Shown piece by piece: positions 42,847-49,857 of a stretch of 64,000 bases of DNA (positions within the stretch are counted from its first letter, which is position 1; every line of letters begins with the position of its first letter). The DNA lies in NCBI RefSeq assembly GCF_025397915.1, contig NZ_JALIDZ010000009.1:156810-220809 (forward strand), in the 5' to 3' direction. The stretch is from Microbaculum marinisediminis (GTDB lineage Bacteria > Pseudomonadota > Alphaproteobacteria > Rhizobiales > Tepidamorphaceae). The translations under genes and the position numbers were made by a program. Below the pieces are notes generated by a model. The model ran no database searches. It was not told where the DNA came from and was given only the letters and a program-made list of their open reading frames with translations.

Positions 42847-44733
42847 ATGAAGACGTCTATCGCGACTGTATCGATCAGTGGAGATCTGCGGGAGAAACTG
42901 GCGGCGATCGCGGCGGCCGGGTTCGACGGCGTCGAGATTTTCGAGAACGACTTCCTCGCATTTGACGGATCGCCCGCGGAAGTCGGGCAGATGATCCGTG
43001 ACCACGGCCTCGAGATCACCCTGTTCCAGCCGTTTCGCGATTTCGAAGGGATGCCGGAGCCCTACCGGGCGCGTGCTTTCGACAGAGCCGAACGCAAGTT
43101 CGACCTGATGCAGGAACTCGGCACGGATCTAATGCTGGTCTGCTCGAACGTGTCGCCGCATTCGCTCGGCGGGATCGACCGACTTGCGGATGACTTCCGG
43201 GAACTCGGTGAACGGGCTGAGCGCCGAAACCTGAGAGTCGGATACGAAGCGCTCGCCTGGGGCGCGCATATCAACGATCACCGCGATGCCTGGGAAGTCG
43301 TGCGGCGGGCCGATCATCCGAATATCGGCCTGATCCTCGACTCCTTCCATACGCTCGCCCGTCGCATCGACGTGAATTCCATCCGGGCGATTCCGGGCGA
43401 CCGGATTTTCATCGTCCAGCTTGCAGACGCACCGCTTGTCGACATGGACCTTCTGTTCTGGAGCCGGCACTTCCGCAACATGCCGGGAGAGGGTGACCTG
43501 CCCGTTGCCGATTTCATGCGGGCGGTGGCCGCGGCCGGATACGACGGGCCTCTCTCGCTGGAGATCTTCAATGACCAGTTCCGCGGCGGGTCTCCGAAGT
43601 CGATCGCGATCGACGGACATCGCTCGCTGCTGGCCCTGATGGATCAGGTCCGGCGCAGCGAACCGAACATAGCGATCGACGTACCGCCGATGCCGGACCG
43701 TATCCGGGTCGAAGGCGTTGAGTTTGTCGAATTCGCTGCATCGGAACGCGAGGCGCAGCAGTTGACGTCGCTGCTGAAGACAATGGGTTTCGACGAGACA
43801 GCCCGTCACCGCACCAAGGACGTCACGCTCCACCGGCAGGGCGCGATCAATGTTGTCGTCAACACCGAAAAGGAGGGTCTGGCGCATTCAGCCTATGTGA
43901 TGCATGGCGCAACCGCCTATGCGATGGGGCTGAGGGTCGAGGACGCCGCCGCCACGGTCGAGCGTGCGCGCGCACTGGGCGCCCAGACCTTCGAGCAGCC
44001 CGCCGGTCCCGGCGAGCTCGTCATCCCCGCCATCCGCGGCGTCGGCGGCGGCGTCATATACTTCCTGGATGGAAAAAGCGATCTCGGGCGTGTCTGGGAA
44101 ATCGAGTTCGAGTTCTCCGAAGCCGGTACATCATCGGACGCAGGTCTCGTCTCGGTCGACCATGTCGCGCAGACGATGAACTACGAGGAGATGCTGACCT
44201 GGCTGCTCTTCTACACGTCAATCTTTCGGACCAGGAAGCTACCGATGGTCGACGTGATCGATCCGGCCGGCCTGGTGCGCAGCCAGGTGATCGAGAGCGA
44301 CGACGGAACCTTGCGATTGACCCTTAACGGAGCGGAGAACCGTAGAACGCTAGCGGGCCGCTTCATCGCCGAGAGCTTCGGGTCGAGCGTCCAGCACCTG
44401 GCGTTCGCGACGCGCGATATCTTCAAGACTGCCGCCGCCCTGAAGGACCAGGGGTCCCAGACCCTGGCGATCTCGCCAAACTACTACGACGATCTCCAGG
44501 CCCGTTTCGGGCTTGCGCCGGACCTTACAGAGCGCCTGCGCGCGGCCAATATCCTCTACGACCGCGACGACCGCGGCGAGTATTTCCAGCTCTATAGCCC
44601 GAACTACGGCGAAGGCTTCTTCTTCGAAATCGTAGAGCGACGCGACGGCTACAAGGGATACGGGGCCGCAAACGCGCCGTTCAGGATCGCCGCGCAGAAA
44701 CGGATGCTAGGTACGCCGGGTTTGGTGGCTTAG
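42847..44733 (+). CDS. quiC: 3-dehydroshikimate dehydratase, QuiC type with HPPD-like C-terminal domain
   Basis: 628 aa, a two-domain QuiC1-type protein. The N-terminal sugar-phosphate-isomerase TIM barrel (about 1-275) converts 3-dehydroshikimate to protocatechuate. Its metal ligands are intact as Glu134, Asp165, Gln191 and Glu239, with His168 nearby. The C-terminal domain (about 285-620) has the 4-hydroxyphenylpyruvate-dioxygenase VOC fold and keeps a possible His439/His517/Glu594 iron triad. ATG 42847 gives the family N-terminus. The GGAGG at 42826 is badly spaced for it and too close for an ATG at 42832, so the start is a little uncertain. Confidence 0.93.
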   Translation: MKTSIATVSISGDLREKLAAIAAAGFDGVEIFENDFLAFDGSPAEVGQMIRDHGLEITLFQPFRDFEGMPEPYRARAFDRAERKFDLMQELGTDLMLVCSNVSPHSLGGIDRLADDFRELGERAERRNLRVGYEALAWGAHINDHRDAWEVVRRADHPNIGLILDSFHTLARRIDVNSIRAIPGDRIFIVQLADAPLVDMDLLFWSRHFRNMPGEGDLPVADFMRAVAAAGYDGPLSLEIFNDQFRGGSPKSIAIDGHRSLLALMDQVRRSEPNIAIDVPPMPDRIRVEGVEFVEFAASEREAQQLTSLLKTMGFDETARHRTKDVTLHRQGAINVVVNTEKEGLAHSAYVMHGATAYAMGLRVEDAAATVERARALGAQTFEQPAGPGELVIPAIRGVGGGVIYFLDGKSDLGRVWEIEFEFSEAGTSSDAGLVSVDHVAQTMNYEEMLTWLLFYTSIFRTRKLPMVDVIDPAGLVRSQVIESDDGTLRLTLNGAENRRTLAGRFIAESFGSSVQHLAFATRDIFKTAAALKDQGSQTLAISPNYYDDLQARFGLAPDLTERLRAANILYDRDDRGEYFQLYSPNYGEGFFFEIVERRDGYKGYGAANAPFRIAAQKRMLGTPGLVA

Positions 44734-45458
44734 CACCATTTGAAGAGAACCCATGTTTCAGAGTCCAACGGCCCGCCTAATCTGATATCTGCTCTCGGGG
44801 CCCTGTTGCCGTTTCTTCGAACCGCTGCGAATGGCCACTCACCACCCACTCCGGACGTCGATGCTCCACCCGACCGGCGGCTCTAGCCCAGACGCACGCA
44901 TCGTCGCCGAGGGACGCTGCACCGGCCTGTCAGACTGGCAGAGGATTTGATCGAGGATCAGACCGCCCACCGGCTTATAGTCCGGCGCCCCCCCTTCGAC
45001 CGGAAGCGACGCCTGCTCCTGTCCGTGTTCAGCGCCAACGAGACAATTTCAGCTTAACGGAAATCCGGGCCACAGAAGAATCCATTTCGCTGTTTCAACA
45101 GCTCGGTCGAGGACATCCGCCTCGCCGCGATGATATCTATCAGATGTCCGCTGGCACTTAGGCGGGTCAAGGACCTCCCGTTCGAGCGCGGGAACGATAT
45201 CTGGCATAAGACAATGCGGTTCCGGCGGAACCGTTTCCGTCCTATAGCTGCAGCAGAACCTCCCTTGCGCTTTGGCAGAGTGGCGGTAATTCGCTGCCTT
45301 ACAGCCCCGACGATATGCGCCAATCAGGGCAAGTGAGGCTGGCTTGACAATGCCCTCCAACTCACGCGGCTCTCGCATGACGGTGCCACATCCGGCCAAG
45401 TGTGCATCCGTTCACACCTGAGAACGCTTCTGAAGCACCGCAGCGATAGCAAGCCTGC
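44734..45458. other. Degraded gap with an IS remnant
   Basis: 725 bp without an intact gene. GGCCCTGTTGCC at 44799-44810 resembles the terminal repeats of IS6-family elements, and a transposase fragment lies at 45082-45270. Otherwise only short frames with stop codons are present. It separates the quinate module from the next TRAP system. Confidence 0.45.
45082..45270 (+). pseudogene. IS6-family transposase fragment
   Basis: The frame reads FRCFNSSVEDIRLAAMISIR then CPLALRRVKDLPFERGNDIW then HKTMRFRRNRFRPIAAAEPP. This matches the N-terminal part of IS6-type transposases (pattern S-EVI-L-V--Y-RFPLSLR-VEDLL-ERGID--HETVRFW-NRFGP). The DDE catalytic domain is missing and there is no start codon with a ribosome binding site, so it is a dead remnant. 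The 116-codon frame on the opposite strand (45049-45399) is its antisense shadow. Confidence 0.65.
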
Positions 45459-46739
45459 TCATCTATAGAACGTGTCGACAAGAAACATCGGGATAGCAGG
45501 AACATAGGTGCAGATCAGCAGAACGACGAGCAGCACCCCAATGAAGGGCAAGTTCACCTTCGAAACGTCCCAGATATTCGCCTTGGCGATCGAACAAGCC
45601 GTAATCAGCACGCTCGCAACCGGCGGCGTCTGCTGACCGATTGCAAGATTGAGGGTGACGATGAGGCCGAAGTGAACCGGATCGATGCCGGCCTGGGCGA
45701 TGAGCGGCACAATGATCGGCACCACCAGGATGATCGCGGCGGCCGAATGCAGGAAGAATCCGATGATCAAGAAGAACACGTTCAGGATCAGCAGGATCAG
45801 GTACTTGTTGCTGGTCAGCCCCAATATGCCGCTGGCAATCTCCTGGGGGATCTGGGCGCGTGTCAGGTAGCCGCCCATAAGCACCGATGCCGCGACAAGC
45901 AGCATGACCACGGCTGTCTGAATGCCGCCCTCGAGCATCGCCTCCTTGAGCTGCCGCCAGTCGACTTCCCGATACCAGATCCCGACCACGACCGCCGCGA
46001 CGACCGCGAGGCCGGCACCTTCGGTCGCCGTGACAATGCCGCCGAAGATTCCGCCGAGAATGATGACCGGCAGCGCGAAGGCGGGAAGCGCCTCGACGAA
46101 GGTCTTGCCGAGCAGCGGCAACTGGAATGCTGCTTCGACGGGGAAGTTGTAGCGACGCGCGAAGTAGTAGGCGACGCCCATCAGGCCGGCGGCGCCGAGC
46201 AGCCCCGGCACGATTCCCGCCACAAACATCTGCTCGACGCTGGTGCCGGCCGATACCGCATAGAGGATCATCGGGATCGACGGCGGGATGATGATGGCAA
46301 GGGATGCCGACGACGAAGTGACAGCGGCGGCAAACGGACTGCCATAGCCCCGCTTCTTCATCTCCGGGATCAGGATTGATCCGATCGCGGCGACGTCGGC
46401 AACCGCCGAGCCGGAAATCTCCGCGAAGAACAGCGACACCCCGATCGTCACCATGGAGAGACCGCCGCGCACGAAGCCGATCAGCGCGGAGACGAACGCG
46501 ATCAGCCGGCGGGTAATGCCGGTGGCGTTCATGATCGCGCCGGCCAGAACGAACATCGGGATGGCGATCAGGGAGAACTTGTTGGCGCCGTCGTACATGT
46601 CGAGCGCGACGGTGACGAAGCTCGACGGCCCCTCGGACAGGACCAGGCCGAGCACGGCGGCCAGCGCCAGCGCTACCGCGATCGGGATGTTCAGACACAC
46701 CATGACGACGAGCGCCAGGAAGATGACGAAAAGGGTCAT
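45459..46739 (-). CDS. TRAP transporter large permease (DctM)
   Basis: 426 aa with about 12 membrane segments. DctM motifs: FAEISGSAVADVAAIGSILI near residue 108, PPSIPMILYAVSAG near 150, and AIGQQTPPVASVLITACSIA near the C-terminus. The ATG overlaps the dctQ stop codon by 4 bp. It is the last gene of the operon aminotransferase-dctP-Q-M. Confidence 0.93.
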   Translation of the reverse strand: MTLFVIFLALVVMVCLNIPIAVALALAAVLGLVLSEGPSSFVTVALDMYDGANKFSLIAIPMFVLAGAIMNATGITRRLIAFVSALIGFVRGGLSMVTIGVSLFFAEISGSAVADVAAIGSILIPEMKKRGYGSPFAAAVTSSSASLAIIIPPSIPMILYAVSAGTSVEQMFVAGIVPGLLGAAGLMGVAYYFARRYNFPVEAAFQLPLLGKTFVEALPAFALPVIILGGIFGGIVTATEGAGLAVVAAVVVGIWYREVDWRQLKEAMLEGGIQTAVVMLLVAASVLMGGYLTRAQIPQEIASGILGLTSNKYLILLILNVFFLIIGFFLHSAAAIILVVPIIVPLIAQAGIDPVHFGLIVTLNLAIGQQTPPVASVLITACSIAKANIWDVSKVNLPFIGVLLVVLLICTYVPAIPMFLVDTFYR

Positions 46740-47305
46740 GGCCGGTTACCCTCCCCGCCGTTCTGCGAAGCCCCGTTTGGTGTCGCCCCATCTGGGGTCG
46801 CCCCGTGGGCCATGGCCGCATGCTCAGTCGAGCGACCGGCCATCACGTCGCGCCAGTAGTCGGGAAGGCTCAGGAGTTCGGCGATGATGAACAGCACCGC
46901 GCCGATGGGAATAACCGACTGGGTAACTCGCACCGGCATCCACGTCAGGCTGATCAGCGACATCCCTCCGAGCACCTGGAGCACCTTCCAGCCGGCCCAG
47001 GCGAGCAGGCAGAAAAAGAATATGACCAGTATCTCGGCGATGACGACGGCGACCTTGCGTGCACCGACCGGCAACAGCCGCAAGACGTCGTCAAAGCCGA
47101 TATGGCTTCGCTTCAGTGCCGCCAGCGCCGCTCCATAGTAGGTGATCCAGGCGAGAAGGATCGACGCGATCTCGTCGTACCAGGAGAGCGACGCACCCAT
47201 TTTTCGATAGATAACGGCGACGACGACAACAACGGTGAGCCCAACCATCAAGCTGATGACCACCCAGGACAGTATTTCGCCCAGATTCCGTCCGATTGCG
47301 CGCAC
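46736..47305 (-). CDS. TRAP transporter small membrane subunit (DctQ)
   Basis: 189 aa from GTG 47305, chosen because GGGGAG lies 6-7 nt upstream; an in-frame GTG at 47329 would add eight residues. There are four predicted membrane helices in the first 150 residues. The C-terminal 35 residues are unusual: low-complexity and hydrophilic, rich in Ala, Gly and Asn, with the repeated pattern HGATPDGATPNGAS. DctQ proteins normally end after helix 4, so this tail is an oddity of this copy. Confidence 0.85.
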   Translation of the reverse strand: MRAIGRNLGEILSWVVISLMVGLTVVVVVAVIYRKMGASLSWYDEIASILLAWITYYGAALAALKRSHIGFDDVLRLLPVGARKVAVVIAEILVIFFFCLLAWAGWKVLQVLGGMSLISLTWMPVRVTQSVIPIGAVLFIIAELLSLPDYWRDVMAGRSTEHAAMAHGATPDGATPNGASQNGGEGNRP

Positions 47306-47404
47306 GCTTCGCTCCCCCCGGGGCACCACCTGGCGCCCGTATTGCCTTACTCAGTCCACATGACGTGGGAAGGGGCCGCGGCCGTCAGGTCGCAGCCCTT
47401 GACG

Positions 47405-48382
47405 TCACGAGCCCTTGGCGAGCGACTGGATCTTGTCGATCAGGTCCTGGCCGCCTTCGACGCTCGTGGCGAACTCTTCGTAGATCGGCTTTGAAGCATC
47501 GATGAAGGCCTGCTTGTCGGCCTCGTTCACCGCCGTGCCCATCTCCTGGATCTTTCCGACGAGATCCTTGTCGAGCTGGGCCGCCGTCTCGTAGACGAAG
47601 GCCTGAGTTCCGACGGCGCATTCGTCGACCACCGCCTTAACCTCGTCCGACCAGCCATCGTACTGCTGCTGGGACGTGGTGATGTAGCCCGGCGTGTAGA
47701 CGTGCCCGGTCATCGACAGATACTTCTGCACCTCCGGGAACTTCGCCGACCAGATCTGCGCCAGCGGGTTCTCCTGTCCGTCGATGACGCCGGTCTGCAG
47801 CGCCGTGAACACTTCGGAGAAGGCCATTGGCGTCGGATTGGCGCCATATGCCTGGAACATCTTCAACCGCCATTCGCCCTTCGGCGTGCGTAGCTTGATG
47901 CCGTCCAGGTCCTCGGGCTTGTTGATCGGGCGGGTATTGTTGGTGATGTTGCGGAAGCCGTTCTCCCAGAACCCGAGGATGCGGTAGCCCTCCGCGCCTG
48001 CGGCATCCTTGAAGGTATCGCCCATCTCGTCCGTCACCCGCTTCATGTGGGCCCGGTCCTGGATGATGTAGGGCATCTCGAAGACGCCGAAGGTATCGGA
48101 GACCGAGCTCATCACCGAGGACGGCAGGGCGAACTGCACCTGGCCGAGCTTCAGTTTCTGGAGCAGTTCAGAGTCCTTGCCCAGCTGCGAGGAGCCGAAC
48201 ACCTGCACCTGCGCGACCCCGCCGGGGGCCTCGTTCACGCACCGGGCGAATTCGTTGGCGGACATCTCGAACAGAGATCCCGGCGCGCCGACATGGCCGA
48301 ATTTCAGGACGGTCTGCGCCTCGGCAGGGATGCCGGACAGAGCCACCACCGCGATTCCGGTCAGAAGTGCTGTAGCCTTCAT
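47405..48382 (-). CDS. TRAP transporter solute-binding protein (DctP family)
   Basis: 325 aa with a signal peptide ending AEA-QT at about residue 22. The DctP core shows EDLDGIKLRTPKGEWRLKMF and PTPMAFSEVFTALQTGVIDG. GGAGG lies 9 nt before ATG 48382. It is 56 bp downstream of the aminotransferase gene on the same strand. Together with the FAD/Fe-S dehydrogenase encoded divergently, a 2-hydroxy acid or related C2-C4 acid is a plausible substrate (inference). Confidence 0.9.
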   Translation of the reverse strand: MKATALLTGIAVVALSGIPAEAQTVLKFGHVGAPGSLFEMSANEFARCVNEAPGGVAQVQVFGSSQLGKDSELLQKLKLGQVQFALPSSVMSSVSDTFGVFEMPYIIQDRAHMKRVTDEMGDTFKDAAGAEGYRILGFWENGFRNITNNTRPINKPEDLDGIKLRTPKGEWRLKMFQAYGANPTPMAFSEVFTALQTGVIDGQENPLAQIWSAKFPEVQKYLSMTGHVYTPGYITTSQQQYDGWSDEVKAVVDECAVGTQAFVYETAAQLDKDLVGKIQEMGTAVNEADKQAFIDASKPIYEEFATSVEGGQDLIDKIQSLAKGS

Positions 48383-48438
48383 TGTGTTAGTCCTCCCTGA
48401 TTGATTTTTCGTGCGCGTCATTCCGCGGCGCGTGGCTT

Positions 48439-49617
48439 CTAATCGTCCCCGCTTCGCCTCGAAATACAGTTCATCGCTTCCTGGACCCCGCCAGGCCGGT
48501 AAGGCACGCCGGCGACCTCGAGCCCCATTTCCACGCCTGCCAGCGTGCCGAGGAGCATGAGGTCGTTGAAGTCGCCGAGATGACCGATGCGGAACACCCG
48601 GCCGGCCAGTTTCGACAGGCCGTTGCCGAGCGACATGTTGAAGTTGTCGAGCACCGTCTTGCGGAACTGGTCGGCGTCATGACCGCCCGGCATCATCACC
48701 GCGGTCAGCGACCCGGAGTAATGAGCGGGCTCCGCGCAGAGCACGTCCAGCCCCCAGGCCTGCACGGCCCGGCGGGTGGCCTCACCGTGCCGGGCATGCC
48801 GGGCGAAGACGTGATCGAGGCCTTCCTCATGCAGCATGCGGATCGCCTCGTCGAGGCCGTACAGCAGGTTGGTGGCCGGCGTGAACGGGAAGAAGCCATT
48901 GCCGTTCATCGCGATCATCTCATTCCAGTCCCAGTAGGACCGCGACATGTCCGCACCACGGGACGCACTCAGCGCCTTGTCGGAGACGGCGTTGAAGGAC
49001 AGCCCCGGCGGCAGCATCAGCCCCTTTTGCGACCCGCCGATCGTGACATCGACGCCCCACTCGTCGTGGCGGTAGTCGATGGAGGCAAGCGAGGAAATGG
49101 TGTCGACCATCAGCAACGCCGGATGGCCCGCCGCATCGATCGCCTTGCGCACGTCGCCGATCGGAGACACCGCGCCGGTCGAGGTCTCGTTGTGGACGAC
49201 GCAGACCGCCTTGATCCGCCCTTCGCGGTCCTCGCGCAGCCGCGCTTCGATGGAGTCGGGATCGGCGCCGTGCCGCCAGTCGCCCTCGATGAATTCAGGC
49301 TTCAGGCCGAGCTTCGTCGCCAGCGACTTCCACAGGGTTGCGAAGTGGCCGGTCTCGTACATCAACACTGTGTCGCCCGGCGACAGCGTGTTGACGAGCG
49401 CGGCCTCCCAGGCGCCGGTACCCGAAGCCGGATAGATCACCACGGGATTGTCGGTCTTGAAGATCGTGCGGATGCCGGCCAGCACGCGTTCGGCCATGGC
49501 CTGAAACTCGGGGCCACGGTGGTCGATGGTCGGCATGTCCATCGCCCTAAGCACCCGGTCGGGCACATTCGTCGGCCCCGGAATCTGCAGGAAATGACGC
49601 CCCGGCATGGTGTTCAT
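48439..49617 (-). CDS. Serine-glyoxylate-type aminotransferase (class V)
   Basis: 392 aa, PLP fold type I, class V, similar to SgaA/alanine-glyoxylate aminotransferases. The PLP lysine is Lys198 in GGSQKGLMLPPG, preceded by Asp172 in LMVDTISSLAS. The SYWDWNEM and NGFFPFTPATNLLYGL segments are typical of serine/aspartate-glyoxylate enzymes. ATG 49617 has GGAGG 8 nt upstream. It would aminate glyoxylate (or a similar oxo acid) to glycine using serine, alanine or aspartate. It heads the TRAP operon and is divergent from the dehydrogenase. Confidence 0.88.
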   Translation of the reverse strand: MNTMPGRHFLQIPGPTNVPDRVLRAMDMPTIDHRGPEFQAMAERVLAGIRTIFKTDNPVVIYPASGTGAWEAALVNTLSPGDTVLMYETGHFATLWKSLATKLGLKPEFIEGDWRHGADPDSIEARLREDREGRIKAVCVVHNETSTGAVSPIGDVRKAIDAAGHPALLMVDTISSLASIDYRHDEWGVDVTIGGSQKGLMLPPGLSFNAVSDKALSASRGADMSRSYWDWNEMIAMNGNGFFPFTPATNLLYGLDEAIRMLHEEGLDHVFARHARHGEATRRAVQAWGLDVLCAEPAHYSGSLTAVMMPGGHDADQFRKTVLDNFNMSLGNGLSKLAGRVFRIGHLGDFNDLMLLGTLAGVEMGLEVAGVPYRPGGVQEAMNCISRRSGDD

Positions 49618-49710
49618 CGACCAGCCTCCCAACCGCCGCCGCGGACGGACGTTGCCGTCCCGGCGCATCGGTCCCTGCGGTGGGGACCGCTTTTCATTAA
49701 GCTGATATTG

Positions 49711-49736
49711 AATTATGAATTCATTATTACTGTCAA
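49711..49736. promoter_or_regulatory. Operator palindrome and promoter between aminotransferase and FAD/Fe-S dehydrogenase
   Basis: An 18 bp palindrome with one mismatched pair, AATTATGAATTCATTATT (49711-49728), in an AT-rich 240 bp divergent gap. On the minus strand TTGACA (49736-49731) immediately precedes it, with TTCAAT 18 bp further as a -10 candidate, so the palindrome fills the aminotransferase promoter spacer. The GntR protein encoded at 52791 is the likely ligand. Confidence 0.6.
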
Positions 49737-49857
49737 GGGAACGATCGCTTCCAATTCGCGGTCAAGGCAAAACAAAATCCCGGCCGGGACTCGGCTGCTC
49801 ACAATGCCTGTTGAAAGCCGTTCGGGCGGCGGGCCCGGCGGTGTGGGAGGAAAACCG

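Noticed and set aside
45049..45399. 116-codon minus-strand frame as a gene
   Set aside because: It is the antisense shadow of the IS6 transposase fragment. Such shadows are often annotated as hypothetical proteins.
48439..49617. BhcA of the beta-hydroxyaspartate cycle
   Set aside because: The aminotransferase family fits, but the other cycle genes (aldolase, dehydratase, iminosuccinate reductase) are absent from the neighbourhood.
48580..49857. Upstream extension of the FAD/Fe-S dehydrogenase frame to 1403 codons
   Set aside because: It runs antisense through the aminotransferase gene. ATG 49858 has an ideal ribosome binding site and gives the normal N-terminus.
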